A stretch of 64,000 nt of DNA from Arenibacter antarcticus. GTDB taxonomy: Bacteria > Bacteroidota > Bacteroidia > Flavobacteriales > Flavobacteriaceae. The position numbers and the translations under genes are program-made. Location of the stretch: assembly GCF_041320605.1 (NCBI RefSeq), contig NZ_CP166679.1, forward strand, positions 2,714,001 to 2,778,000. The letters are read 5' to 3'. The notes beneath the pieces are model-generated. The model had not been told where the DNA came from, did no database searches, and worked only from the letters and a program-made list of their open reading frames with translations. This document shows, one piece after another, positions 38,201 through 48,200 of the stretch (positions are counted from its first letter, which is position 1; the number at the start of each line of letters is the position of its first letter).

Positions 38201-39126
38201 CAGTAACGATCAGTGTTGGCCCAGGTAGTGGCAATACTCTTGATGCGGTAGATGATGATTATAGTGGAAGTACTACTGGAGGAACAATTCCCGATAGCAA
38301 TGTGCTTTCTAACGATACTTTAAACGGTGTAACGGTACTACCCGAAGAGGTGACTTTAACCTCGACTTCTACAGATCAGCTTACAATCAATGAGGATGGA
38401 AGTATAAGTGTCAGCCCAGGTACTGCCGAAGGGACCTACACTATTGACTATACCATCTGCGAAGTAGTTAATCCCACCAACTGCGATTCTGCTACAGTAA
38501 CGATCAGTGTTGGCCCAGGTAGTGGCAATACTCTTGATGCGGTAGATGATAATTATAGTGGAAGTACTTCTGGAGGAACAATTCCCGATAGCAATGTGCT
38601 TTCTAACGATACTTTAAACGGTGTAACGGTACTACCAGAAGAGATAACAATAACATCGACCCCTACGGATGAGCTAACGATTAATGAGGATGGTAGCATA
38701 AGTGTCAGCCCAGGTACTGCCGAAGGGACCTACACTATTGGCTATACCATCTGTGAAGTAGCCAATCCGTCCAACTGCGATTCTGCAACGGTAACAGTGG
38801 AGGTTGTAAAAGTAAATGAGGACGAAAAAATTGAGGTTAATCAATTGGTAACTCCCAATGCGGATGGCAAAAATGATTTCCTTTTTATTAGAGGGGTTAG
38901 AAATGCCAAAAACAATTCCTTACAAATCTATAATAGATGGGGGGTTGCTGTTTATAAAGGGAGTGGTTATAATAACCAAAATAATGTTTTTGATGGTAGA
39001 TCTAAAGGTAGATCGACGGTTACAGGTAGTGATTATTTGCCTGCCGGTGTTTATTATTACATTTTCCAGTACGAAAATAATCAAAGGAATATTACTGACA
39101 GTGGTTATATTTATTTGAGCCAATAA
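35290..39126 (+). CDS. large T9SS-secreted surface protein with calcium-type repeats and type-B C-terminus
   Basis: 1278 residues. A hydrophobic export segment (about 17-34); residues about 145-783 are thrombospondin-type-3-like DxDGDGVTNxxExxDGTDPxDPC repeats, many with two Cys; about 785-1165 holds one Ig/cadherin-like unit and three near-identical 98-residue units (DAVDDDYSGSTTGGTIPDSN); the last 98 residues are the gliding-motility-associated C-terminal domain (VTPNADGKNDF...IYNRWGVAVY...GVYYYIFQY), the type-B T9SS sorting signal. A PorP/SprF gene follows 15 bases later, its probable partner in secretion or anchoring. Probably a calcium-binding adhesin; the ligand is unknown. Confidence 0.9.
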   Translation: MGKITLFNSKEKAQTGIMPFMVFLLFGLLTSFSELPAHLDESLTLLDNNRIHDSNVSGKGENAIISKVECTTLESKALKGSTFGFPKETNNGSLSVTNKDLIGKFENQVDKGGRFFWHSESVVTQKEFYTMAPYFSNDIGISPIDYVNKDSDSDGDGVTNKKEKEDGTDPQDPCDFILAHQDCAPSAAWKALDCDRDGVINEKEIEDCTDLNDSCDLIYTSMTQYPSYAWKKGDCDGDGVTNWQEVQDKTDPTDPCDYLVTSVTLPQSGAFLTADCDGDGVINEKEIEDCTDLNDSCDLIYTSITILPSYSWKKGDCDGDGVTNWQEVQDKTDPTDPCDYLVTSVTLPQSGSFLTADCDGDGVINEKEKEDGTDPLDPCDLIYTSITILPSYSWKKGDCDGDGVTNWQEVQDKTDPTDPCDYLVTSVTLPQSGAFLTADCDGDGVINEKEKEDGTDPLDPCDLIYTSITILPSYSWKKSDCDGDGVTNWQEVQDKTDPTDPCDYLVTSVTLPQSGAFLTADCDGDGVINEKEKEDGTDPLDPCEFVLEHQTVPTTSEWNALDCDGDGVTNEDEKEDGTDPLDPCSYDPESVSLPQSGAFLTADCDGDGVINEKEKEDGTDPLDPCEFVLEHQTVPTTSEWNALDCDGDGVTNEDEKEDGTDPLDPCSYDPESVSLPQSGAYLTADCDGDGVTNEKEKEDGTDPLDPCEFVLEHQTVPTTSEWNALDCDGDGVTNEDEKEDGTDPLDPCSYDPASITLSPSKEWEGLDCDDDGNPNGTDPDPLVATARDDSDSTPALTEVAINILENDDYLPNNDPNNVGTTSLSQIGGTAIGSVTLDALTGMLTYIPTVLESNTTVTIIYEVCNVDPDPSVCASAIVSIQVEANTLDAVDDDFNGNTTGGTIPDSNVLSNDTLNGVTVLPEEVTITSTPTNELTINEDGSISISLGTAEGTYAIGYTICEVANPTNCDSATVTISVGPGSGNTLDAVDDDYSGSTTGGTIPDSNVLSNDTLNGVTVLPEEVTLTSTSTDQLTINEDGSISVSPGTAEGTYTIDYTICEVVNPTNCDSATVTISVGPGSGNTLDAVDDNYSGSTSGGTIPDSNVLSNDTLNGVTVLPEEITITSTPTDELTINEDGSISVSPGTAEGTYTIGYTICEVANPSNCDSATVTVEVVKVNEDEKIEVNQLVTPNADGKNDFLFIRGVRNAKNNSLQIYNRWGVAVYKGSGYNNQNNVFDGRSKGRSTVTGSDYLPAGVYYYIFQYENNQRNITDSGYIYLSQ
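35870..37560 (+). repeat. 246-bp tandem coding repeat
   Basis: Identical stretches recur exactly 246 bases apart: TTGGCAAGAAGTCC at 36015, 36261, 36507 and 36753, then GCGCTTGACTGCGACGG at 36967, 37213 and 37459. The unit encodes 82 residues (two 41-residue calcium-type modules). Some copies are almost identical at the DNA level, pointing to recent duplication or gene conversion; the second half uses a diverged version of the unit. Confidence 0.9.
37939..38815 (+). repeat. 294-bp tandem coding repeat (three copies)
   Basis: AATACTCTTGATGCGGTAGA occurs at 37939, 38233 and 38527. Each 294-base unit encodes a 98-residue Ig/cadherin-like domain; the copies are nearly identical. Confidence 0.9.
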
Positions 39127-39141
39127 AATATTTAATACTAG

Positions 39142-40095
39142 ATGAACTACAAAAAAAGTCTCTCCGTCACCGCTATAATGTTGTTTTCCCTATCTGTTGG
39201 GTTATATGCACAACAAGATGCCCAATTTACTCAGTATATGTATAATACCATGAGTGTAAATCCGGCCTATGTAGGATCTAGGGGGCAATTGAGTATTGCA
39301 GCATTATACCGATCACAATGGGTTGGACTGGAAGGTGCCCCCAAAACGCAAACCTTAAACCTACATTCGCCTATACGGAATAGTAGATTGGGCTATGGAA
39401 TCTCAGTGATAAATGACAACATTGGGAATGGAGTAGTTCAGGAAACCCAGTTTGATGCCGTATTGTCCTATACCATAGATTTGTCCATGGATGCTAAATT
39501 ATCCTTTGGATTAAAAGCAGGGGGTAATTTATTGAATTTAGATTTTAACGGATTGAACAATTTTGATTCGGAGAATATAGAAGGGGATAATATAGATAAT
39601 AAATTTTCACCCAATTTTGGGGTAGGAGTGTATTATCACTCTGATCAATTTTATGCTGGATTGTCTGCGCCAAATCTTATTGAAACACAGCATTTTGACA
39701 ATTCACAAAGAGATGCTAATTCCGTGCAGTTTCTCTCAACCGAAAGGATGAATTTCTATTTTATAACGGGCTATATCTTTGATTTGAATAACAATTTTAA
39801 ATTTAAACCGGCTTTGTTAACTAAAGTGGTTGGCGGGGCCCCATTACAGGTTGATGTGTCCGCAAGTTTTTTATTCAATGATGTATTTAGCTTTGGGGCA
39901 GCCTATAGATGGGATGCTGCTATAAGCGGTCTGGTAGGCTTTCAAATCAGCGAGCAGTTAATGATTGGCTTGGCTTATGATCGTGAGACCACGGAATTAG
40001 GGGGGACACAGTTTAATGATGGCTCATTTGAGGTGTTTTTAAGATTTGAATTGATAAGGTCCTTCAGCAGAATGGTATCGCCCCGTTTCTTCTAA
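39142..40095 (+). CDS. PorP/SprF family outer-membrane protein
   Basis: 317 residues with a signal peptide (cleaved near YAQ). The start of the mature part, QQDAQFTQYMYNTMSVNPAY, and the beta-barrel end RWDAAISGLVGFQISEQLMIGLAYDRETTELG...SPRFF are diagnostic of the PorP/SprF family. In Flavobacterium johnsoniae SprF is needed for SprB secretion; members next to type-B cargo usually serve that cargo. Here it follows the 1278-residue surface protein and overlaps the same transcript as the OmpA protein. Confidence 0.95.
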   Translation: MNYKKSLSVTAIMLFSLSVGLYAQQDAQFTQYMYNTMSVNPAYVGSRGQLSIAALYRSQWVGLEGAPKTQTLNLHSPIRNSRLGYGISVINDNIGNGVVQETQFDAVLSYTIDLSMDAKLSFGLKAGGNLLNLDFNGLNNFDSENIEGDNIDNKFSPNFGVGVYYHSDQFYAGLSAPNLIETQHFDNSQRDANSVQFLSTERMNFYFITGYIFDLNNNFKFKPALLTKVVGGAPLQVDVSASFLFNDVFSFGAAYRWDAAISGLVGFQISEQLMIGLAYDRETTELGGTQFNDGSFEVFLRFELIRSFSRMVSPRFF

Positions 40096-40105
40096 AAAAG
40101 ATAAA

Positions 40106-42043
40106 ATGATAAAAAGATTATTCTTATTGACGATTTTATTTTCTGGTTTTGGACTTGTTACCAATGCTCAGGAAAGATTGGTAAATAAGGCAAATGAAAA
40201 GTATGGGGATTACTCTTTCAGTCCGGCAATAGATATATATAAAAGAGTAGTGGACAAAGGGTATATTTCTGCAGATTTGTTGATGAAGCTTGGGAACTCC
40301 TATTACTTTAATGCCGACTATACCGAAGCATCGGAAACATACCAACAGTTGCTGGAAGAATATCCTGAAGCTATGGGTGCTGATTATTTCTTTAGGTATG
40401 CTCAAACCTTAAGGTCCCTAGGGGAATATGATAAATCAAAAGAGATTATGTCAAAATTCTCGGAAATAAAATCTACAGATATTAGGGCCACACTCTATAA
40501 AACGGAGAGGGATTATTTGGAAGAAATCGCGAAAAATTCTGGACGCTACCAAATAGGAGAATTTAAATTTAATTCAAAATATTCCGATTTTGCCCCTTCC
40601 TATTATAAGAAGGGACTACTATTTGCCTCGGATAGGGATACCGGAAATTTGGCAAGAAATAGGCATACCTGGAATTCCAAAGATTTTTTGGATCTCTACA
40701 AGGTAAATGTCGATAGTATCTCAGAAAATAAAGTGCTTAAATTTGATAAAGGAATAAACACCCGATTGCACGAATCTACCTCGGCCTTCACAAAAGATGG
40801 CAGCACACTTTACTTTACAAGAAATAATTCTTTTGAAGGAAAAACGGTAAAGGATAAAGGGGGAGTGGTCCGCTTAAAATTGTTTAAAGCGACTCAAATT
40901 GATGGGGTATGGACGCAGGTTGAGGAGCTCCCATTTAATAGTGATTCCTATTCCGTTGCGCATCCGACCCTGAGTCCAGATGAAAAGGTTCTATATTTTA
41001 CGTCCGATATGCCAGGAACTTATGGGGAGTCCGATATTTTTAAGGCAGCCATTAATGACGATGGTACCTATGGGACTCCTGTAAATTTGGGAAATATAAT
41101 AAATACGGAAGCCCGGGAGAGTTTTCCGTTCCTTTCTGCTGATAATATTTTATATTTTTCTTCCGATGGACATCCAGGCTTAGGTGGTTTGGATGTATTT
41201 GCAACAAAGATTTCCAAGAATCAATTTATTGGCAATGTGTTAAATGTAGGGGAGCCCATAAATAGTAGTTTGGATGATTTCACCTTCATCATTGATGAGG
41301 GGACCAAGAGTGGATATTTTGCCTCAAATAGAAAAGGAGGAATGGGGAGTGACGATATTTATAGTTTTGTGGAAACCAAACCCTTGGAGTTCAATTGTCT
41401 GAAACCAGTATCGGGTACGGTAAGGGATAAAATATCAAATGAGGTATTGACAGGTGCCACCGTGAAGGTGATAAATGAAAACAACGAGGAATTAACATCG
41501 GTAATTACGGATTCTAAAGGTACTTACAAGCTGATGGTAGATTGTAGTAAAGGGAATTTTGTAAGGGCTTCCATAAACGGCTATGTTCCCTCCGAAGAGT
41601 ATCTCAATATATCCGATAGTAAACCTATGATAATCGATTTCTATTTGGAAAGGGACTTGGTTACTGCGGGATTTGGGGACGACTTGGCGAAATTACTGCA
41701 ACTTAGTACAATCTATTTCGATTTTGATAGGTATAATATAAGGCCCGATGCAGAAATTGAAATACATAAGGTAATTGCCGCCATGGAAAAGTATTCTAGT
41801 TTAAAATTGAAGGTCACTTCACATACCGATAGCCAGGGCAAGGATTCCTATAACCTATGGTTGTCACAAAAACGGGCCGAAGCTACTACCGCCTATATGG
41901 TATCTAATGGAATTTCTAGGGATAGGTTAGAGGAGGAAGGGTATGGAGAAACCCGACTAGTAAATAGATGCAGCAATGGGGTAAAATGTACTCAAGAAGA
42001 ACACCAATCAAATCGTAGGTCGGAATTCCTAATTATAGAGTAA
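40106..42043 (+). CDS. OmpA family protein with TPR and beta-propeller repeats
   Basis: 645 residues. Signal peptide (TNAQ), TPR-like helices (about 25-125), PD40-type beta-propeller repeats (ADFAPSYYKKGLLFASDRDTGN, TLYFTRNN, LYFTSDMPGTYGESDIF, LYFSSDGHPGLGGLDVF), a CarboxypepD_reg-like beta domain (SGTVRDKISNEVLTGATVKV) and a C-terminal OmpA peptidoglycan-binding domain (STIYFDFDRYNIRPDAEIEIHKV ... TSHTDSQG). This is the PorE-like layout seen beside PorP/SprF genes; it could tie the secretion unit to the cell wall. Confidence 0.93.
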   Translation: MIKRLFLLTILFSGFGLVTNAQERLVNKANEKYGDYSFSPAIDIYKRVVDKGYISADLLMKLGNSYYFNADYTEASETYQQLLEEYPEAMGADYFFRYAQTLRSLGEYDKSKEIMSKFSEIKSTDIRATLYKTERDYLEEIAKNSGRYQIGEFKFNSKYSDFAPSYYKKGLLFASDRDTGNLARNRHTWNSKDFLDLYKVNVDSISENKVLKFDKGINTRLHESTSAFTKDGSTLYFTRNNSFEGKTVKDKGGVVRLKLFKATQIDGVWTQVEELPFNSDSYSVAHPTLSPDEKVLYFTSDMPGTYGESDIFKAAINDDGTYGTPVNLGNIINTEARESFPFLSADNILYFSSDGHPGLGGLDVFATKISKNQFIGNVLNVGEPINSSLDDFTFIIDEGTKSGYFASNRKGGMGSDDIYSFVETKPLEFNCLKPVSGTVRDKISNEVLTGATVKVINENNEELTSVITDSKGTYKLMVDCSKGNFVRASINGYVPSEEYLNISDSKPMIIDFYLERDLVTAGFGDDLAKLLQLSTIYFDFDRYNIRPDAEIEIHKVIAAMEKYSSLKLKVTSHTDSQGKDSYNLWLSQKRAEATTAYMVSNGISRDRLEEEGYGETRLVNRCSNGVKCTQEEHQSNRRSEFLIIE

Positions 42044-42062
42044 TTATTGATAATATTATATT

Positions 42063-42102
42063 AAATGCAGTTACGAAAGTAGCTGCATTTTTTTTTTTTT
42101 TT
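42063..42102 (+). terminator. terminator of surface module A
   Basis: AAATGCAGTTAC and GTAGCTGCATTT pair (12 bp, one G-U) around a GAAA tetraloop and run into 15 consecutive T. Confidence 0.95.
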
Positions 42103-42177
42103 CAATTATTCAGGCATATTTATTAGTGACACAATCACTTATATATCAGATTAATAAGTCGCATATTAAGACATAAT

Positions 42178-42219
42178 AAAACCCCGAAATAGAGTCCTTA
42201 GCTCAAAAAACGGGGTTTT
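42178..42219. terminator. second hairpin, probably a terminator
   Basis: AAAACCCCG and CGGGGTTTT form a 9-bp stem over a 24-base loop. It lies between module A and the IS982 remnant and could stop transcription from either side. Confidence 0.55.
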
Positions 42220-42332
42220 AAACTTGTTCTGTAGGTCCAAGTTACGAAGAATCGACGATTTCCTGCACAGCTATACATTTTCTTCCAGACCGAACAGTTC
42301 GATGCCTTTTAACCTGAGGTTGGTCTAAGTTT

Positions 42333-42665
42333 TTAATAAATTAAGGTTAGTTGTGAGGTGTTCTCCATTTCAAATTTGATTCCTAGTTTCTTTTCTTGAA
42401 AGGAGTAGGATATAAGGTTGGCCACCAAGTTGGTATGAAGTTTCCAAAGCTTCGGTGGCGCGAATGTTCGGCTTGGCATAAATTCTTTAGCTGGTCGTTT
42501 ATCGTTTCGATGACGGATCTTTTTCGCAGTAGGACCTTGTCCCTCATATTCATCAGTACATTCTTCATATTGTTCCTGATACCGGTGACCAGGTGCAGGC
42601 CCTAGTCGAAGTGCATTTTCACGATTTTTTTCGAGATACCGGAAAGGACAAGGAGCACTACCACC
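42333..42665 (-). pseudogene. IS982-family transposase remnant
   Basis: Reading the minus strand, [48 protein letters not shown] is the C-terminal part of an IS982 transposase. It is broken by a TAG where Lys or a similar residue is expected and by a frameshift after RHRSFGNFI; in the other frame it continues [15 protein letters not shown] to a stop at 42333. The N-terminal two thirds and both ends are missing. Confidence 0.8.
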
Positions 42666-42886
42666 TTAAAAGGATAAGGGCCTGTACCAAGGAAACCGAG
42701 GTCCTTTAGATATTCTTGGGCATCCATACGGGCAACGCATTGGAGATCGGCAGGCGGATGGCGGCGGCCATGGCACAAAAAAAGCAGCTTAGGGGACAAG
42801 GATCCGAAAGGACAATGGGAAAGATATTCACTATCCTCAAAAAACCAATGCGGAAACGACCCAAAGACTACCAGAAACCTTCATGA
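42608..42886 (+). pseudogene. unrecognised broken reading frame
   Basis: A plus-strand frame, interrupted by one TAG (42707-42709), reads EVHFHDFFRDTGKDKEHYHL...(stop)...IFLGIHTGNALEIGRRMAAAMAQKKQ... and ends RKRPKDYQKPS. I do not recognise it. Its first 58 bases overlap the IS982 remnant on the other strand, so part may be a shadow; the rest may be debris of another mobile element. Confidence 0.3.
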
Positions 42887-43246
42887 TGTTAACAAATAAT
42901 AAAAATTCCAAGAATATAGAAATCCCAAGATCCGTCCTGTCCACAAATCAATAAAAATCCACCTACTCCTGAATATCTCTATTCAAGTCAAATTTTAAGG
43001 TTAGACTTTACTTTTATATGCTTGGCCTACTTTAAAGATAATAAGCGTAATCTACCGTTTTAATATTATTATTCAGAGTTTATCTAAGCATTCACATTGG
43101 TATTATCCGTGTTCACAACATTATGTTTTAATTGGTTTTCTAATTTAATATTTTCGTCTTCTATCAATTTCACGAACAATTTATGGGAAGTCTGGATATA
43201 ATTTAAAAATTGTATTTATGTGAAATTCCTGTTATCGGAAAGTTAT
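42887..43246. other. intergenic stretch without a recognisable gene
   Basis: About 360 A/T-rich bases between the mobile-element debris and the next secreted protein. I see no convincing coding frame, RNA or strong hairpin. Confidence 0.6.
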
Positions 43247-44914
43247 ATGTCACTCAAATTTAAAAATCTAAACCACAAATTTAAACGCTTAGTTTCAATG
43301 GCGTTCTTTTTGGTAATTGGCTTGCCAGTTTTGGCACAGGTTACCGGAGATTATAGATCCAAAGCTAGCGGTAACTGGAATAACCCCGGTACCTGGCAAA
43401 TATACAATGGTTCCACTTGGTTGAATGCCACGTCCTATCCTGGACAAAACAGTAATGTTGCCACCGTAACCATTGGGAGTGACAATACAGTAAGCTTAAA
43501 TACGAATATTACCACCTACACCATAGGCAAACTTGTTATTGGAGATGAATCTGGTAGCAATGACAGCTTATCGTTGCCCTCTAATCAGGATTGGTCTGTC
43601 AATATAATGCTCGTCGCCATACAAAGTGACGGAATTCTTACATGGAAAGGTAATGCAGATCTACATTTACCCTCTGAAGCTGTGATTTATAATAATGGGG
43701 GACAAATAGATACAGATAAGAATTGTACTAGTTCCCAAAGAATTTTTCTGGGAAGTAGAGAATTTTCTTCCTGTAAAGGAAATGGTAGTTTTGAGTTCTC
43801 TTTCGATGAAATAGAATCGGCCTTACCTCCCCCTACAAGTAATGGGGATATTACGGAATGTGAAGCAAACCCTATACAGACCGTAACCGCTTCCGCAACC
43901 CCTCCTTCAGGGGCCTATGTTGTGTGGTATACCTCTACTAGTGGTGGTTCTCCTGTTTCTCCAACCCTTAATACGGTGGGAAATGTTACCTATTACGGAG
44001 AAAGTGTGGACAATTCGGATTCCAGTCGAAGAAGCCTTTTCAGAACTGCGGTACAACTTACCATTCAGCCACGACCTACAATATCGGTCACTAGTTCTCC
44101 CAATTGTGTTTTTAGGCTTTTTTCGCCTACTACTTACAAATTACAGGTTACGGTTAGTACGGGAACGGTAACGAGTTCGGCGGGCACTGTGACTAATACA
44201 TCTGGTAATGTGTGGGCCATAACCAATGTGTCTTCTGGAACCAATATTGTGGTAACGGTTATCGATGCCAATGGCTGTACCAATCAACTTCCGGTAACTG
44301 CACCGAATTGTTCATGTCCGGTGGTAAGTCCGCCAACCAGTGGCGGTAATAAAGCATATTGTTCGGGAGAAGCCGTTCCAAGTATGACTGCATCGGTAGG
44401 TGTTGGAGAGACTTTGGACTGGTATGATTCGGCCAGTGGAGGAGTATTATTGTTACTTGGCAATACAACTTATACCCCTGCTGGCCCTGGTACTTTTTAT
44501 GCCGAGGCACGTAACAGGACAACGAACTGCCTAAGTGGGGCAAGGACCGCAATAATCGTTACCCAAGAAACACCTTCCACGGCTTCTATTGGACCAGACC
44601 AATCCGTTTTTACTGGAGGTAATGCCATTTTTACGGTAACTATTACTAATGCTGATACCTATCAGTGGCAGGTAAGTACCGATGGTGGATCGGTATTTAA
44701 TTCTATTGTTAATGGAGCAGAGTACGACGGAACGCAGTCAACCGCCTTGACGGTAAAGGCGATTGGGGTAAATAAAAACGGTTATAGATACCGTGTTTTG
44801 GCTTCTAAATATGGATCAAGTTGTCCAACAACAATTTCTGCTTCCGCATTATTGACGGTAAAAGTGAAAACCGTTATTACCAATAGGAAGATAACCTATA
44901 GAGTTGACCAATAA
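43247..44914 (+). CDS. secreted Ig-like repeat protein with KTVITNR C-terminal tail
   Basis: 555 residues from the ATG at 43247, which gives a good signal peptide (MSLKFKNLNHKFKRLVSM... VLAQ); a GTG at 43220 would add nine residues and is less likely. The N-terminal SKASGNWNNPGTWQIYNGSTW segment is common in flavobacterial secreted proteins. Then come Ig-like domains with conserved Cys (ITECEANPIQ, NKAYCSGEAVPS...LDWYDSASGG...YYAEARN type) and a last Ig-like unit (TYQWQVSTDGGSVF). It ends in [17 protein letters not shown], almost the same as the tail of the next protein. No standard type-A or type-B T9SS signal is visible. Confidence 0.8.
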   Translation: MSLKFKNLNHKFKRLVSMAFFLVIGLPVLAQVTGDYRSKASGNWNNPGTWQIYNGSTWLNATSYPGQNSNVATVTIGSDNTVSLNTNITTYTIGKLVIGDESGSNDSLSLPSNQDWSVNIMLVAIQSDGILTWKGNADLHLPSEAVIYNNGGQIDTDKNCTSSQRIFLGSREFSSCKGNGSFEFSFDEIESALPPPTSNGDITECEANPIQTVTASATPPSGAYVVWYTSTSGGSPVSPTLNTVGNVTYYGESVDNSDSSRRSLFRTAVQLTIQPRPTISVTSSPNCVFRLFSPTTYKLQVTVSTGTVTSSAGTVTNTSGNVWAITNVSSGTNIVVTVIDANGCTNQLPVTAPNCSCPVVSPPTSGGNKAYCSGEAVPSMTASVGVGETLDWYDSASGGVLLLLGNTTYTPAGPGTFYAEARNRTTNCLSGARTAIIVTQETPSTASIGPDQSVFTGGNAIFTVTITNADTYQWQVSTDGGSVFNSIVNGAEYDGTQSTALTVKAIGVNKNGYRYRVLASKYGSSCPTTISASALLTVKVKTVITNRKITYRVDQ

Positions 44915-45237
44915 CTTTCTTGCAAGAACCCTCTTATCTATACTTGTTATAGCTGGCTTATATCTCATGTCTTGTTGAATATATTCGCGCTTTGACGGGA
45001 TTCGTTACAGAGTTGATAGGGAGACTTATAACTCCTATTTGTCAGCTCAGGATAGGGCATTATAGTTAGATGCAGATGAGAAAATAGCTGCATTTTTTTT
45101 TGATATATTTTATGTATTCCTTTTCCTTATCATCAATACTTATAGGTTGTACACAGCAATTGACAGGTTTCACAACAAATTTTAGGTGAAGAGGGAATGG
45201 AGGTCTAAGTTTAAAGATCATATTAATTTGTTATTCC
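44915..45237. other. intergenic region (323 bp) with a terminator
   Basis: Contains the terminator at 45070-45101 and then about 135 bases leading to the next gene. No coding frame is evident. A -7 element could not be assigned with confidence. Confidence 0.55.
45070..45101 (+). terminator. terminator after the first KTVITNR protein
   Basis: ATGCAG (45070-45075) and CTGCAT (45088-45093) pair, followed by nine T from 45093. The sequence resembles the module A terminator at 42063 (shared TGCAG..AG CTGCATTTTTT). Confidence 0.78.
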
Positions 45238-48200
45238 TTGAAAAAAGATAAAAGACTTATTCATCAAGTTATATTTTATATACTAGGTGTGTTCTTCCTA
45301 ATTATTTCGATGGGAGCTATAGCTCAGACGATGACTGTACCCAAGGGATCTATTATTGTAGATTTGGGGATCGTACCCCAGACCGTAAATAATGGCTTAA
45401 AACCCTATGGTTTGGTATATGAATTAATAAATATTAGGAAAGTTCCTGTAATCTGGTCTATTAACCTAACAAAAAGCAAAGATGGTACCGATTTTACAGT
45501 CGATGGACGTAATTTTAGTGGAGGGCCATTTATCATATCTAAACTATTTCTAGCTGACCCAAATGTACAAGCCACTATTACGACCTGGCAGGCTAAGGGG
45601 GTAATTACTTATACCACACTTACCGATGTTGAGGTACCATTATATCGGGAACTAAATATATGGCCCCAATGGGTACTCGATACAAAGAATGGAAAAATAG
45701 CCCAAAATTATTTAGACCTTGCAGATATACCATCTTCCGCTTATACCACAGCCTTACCTTCTGGTTTGGATGCATGTGATGACCTCTTTATTTTGCCACA
45801 TGCCGATCCAAATTGGGGAGATCATGGTTATCTCTACGATTGGAACAAATCGTTTGCGGATGGAGGAAGTGAAGGATGGATTTGGTCTGGGTGTCATGCA
45901 GTCAGTGTTTTGGAATCACTGGTAGATCCATTAGATTCAAGCAGAAGAATGAATTTCTTATCCAATGATCCGTTACCTCATCCAGATCCAGCTCATTCTG
46001 ATTTGGATGGTTATGGCCTTATAGATTTTGGGGACCATGATGATGGATCCCCGCCATATAACTATAGCAATCCTACAGATTCGTATATGCAGTTTATGGG
46101 TGTTTTAGACGGAGCAACCAACAATGGCTCCGAACAAATATACCTGCCTTATCCTACAGGTTCTTGGCGCGCTTCCACAATTGTTTCCGTATGGGACCCT
46201 TCACATACTGATATTAGCAATGGTAATTCACCTGGTATGGCAGCAAAAATTGCATATGGCCACGCCTTCGGAGATGCTGACCGAGGTAAAGTAATGTACG
46301 AGGGAGGACACGACCTTGCTAAAGGGTCTACCCAAGAACAAGTTGCTGCTATTCGTGCATTTTTGAATTTTTCATTTGATGCCCCAGCAAAGAAAGCACC
46401 GCAATTAACAAATACCTTAATTGTTCCAGAGATAGTAGAGGGAGGGGATGCAATAAATTTCGATGTAGATGCCTCCTCAACTTCGGGAAACTCTTACACT
46501 TTTACATGGACTAGTACTTGTTCCAATGGAACGTTCAGTGGAACTACAAATAGCTCCAACAATACAAAAACTTCATTTACTACAAGTCCAGCTACTATCC
46601 ATGAAGAGTGTATTATTACCCTAACAGTGACCGACCTTTGTGGAAGGCAATCCTTTAAGTCCTATGGAATTAAAATAATCCCACCACCAGCACCACCTGT
46701 AGCGAATGATGATAATTATGTTACTTACAATTCTAACAGTATTACAATTGACGTCTTAAATAATGATACAGATGTTAATTTAAATATCAATTTTAGTACT
46801 TTCTCCCCTACCTCTTCATTAAATGTTCTTGGTGGAGAATTTTATAATAATGGCAATGGTAGTGTTTCCTTTGTTCCTAATAGTACTTTTACAGGTAGTG
46901 CAACTCTAACCTATCAAATATGTGATGATACTCCTGCGATAGACGGTGGACCTATGTGTGATACTGCCACTATTCATGTGGAAATTTATGACAGTGGATG
47001 TGCGAGTAATGAATATGTGTCCGGTACCACGTCCTATGGTCAATCTATTAGTAATGAAAAAGATTGGAAGGATTCCAAAAACGCTGAGGGAGCACCAGAT
47101 GATAAATTTTCAAGGGCAGAAAAAGATAATGCTTATGTAGTAATAGATTTAGGTGGAAATGTCCTTGTAGGGACCACTATAAAATTTAGGGTATATAGTA
47201 ATGATGATACGCCTACAAGTGGGACCCTAGATGCCAATGCGGCTTCAACTGGTTTTCCCAAGAATCCCATGAATGTCAATACAAGTGCCAAAAAGCCAGC
47301 TGTCGATATTATCTCCTATACCGTCACAGAAATGGGCACACGATTTCTAAGGGTGCAAGGTCAGAAAAATTTTGGTTTAGAGTCGGTTACTTATGAGAAG
47401 GAGACCTGTATTCCTTATCCTATTATAAACGCTATAGATGATGATTTTAGTACTAATGTTATCAACGCAAACCTTGGGGGAACGGCTGGTGATGTCACGG
47501 CCAATGATTTAATTGACGGCGCTCCATTTAATGACCCCGAGGTCTCCATAAGTGTAATTGATAACGACGGTTTAACAGGACTAACTATAGACGCCAATGG
47601 AAACTTGATGGTGCCTTTTGGGTTTAATGCAGGCACCTATAATATTGTCTATAAGATCTGTGAAACTCCAAGGTTAAACAATTGCGATAGTGCATTGGTC
47701 ATAGTAACTCTTGATAGAGACTCAGATAATGACGGTATTTTTGATGAGGATGATTTGGATGATGATAATGATGGAATTCCGGATGTAATGGAATGTGTGA
47801 TTACCGATAGTGGCCATGACGGATCTTATCCTTCCTCTAGTTTCTCATATAACATCACTAGTGCAGACCCCAGCAATGTAACTGAAAACCATGTTCTAAA
47901 CTCTATTACCTTGAACGGTGATACCTTCTCTGATTTTATCGTCCCAGATTCTTATGTGCCCAATTTCAGTAATGTCAATAATACTAAGCGTGTGTACCTC
48001 ATAGATCATTACACAGATTCCAATGATTTTAATACAGATCCAAACTTTATGACAAACATATTACCTGCGTTTCAAAGTCGAGATCTAAACTACTATCACA
48101 CCCTGAATTTGAAGAATTTTACAAATGATAATTTCACATTGACCTACAATAATCCCATTACTACAACAGGAGAGGTTTTCCTTGCCCTTACAGAAAGAAA

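Noticed and set aside
42396-42605. 69-codon plus-strand frame in the IS982 remnant
   Set aside because: It is the complement of the transposase fragment and has no independent features.
43220-43246. GTG start for the 555-residue secreted protein
   Set aside because: It places nine residues before a good signal peptide; the ATG at 43247 is better.
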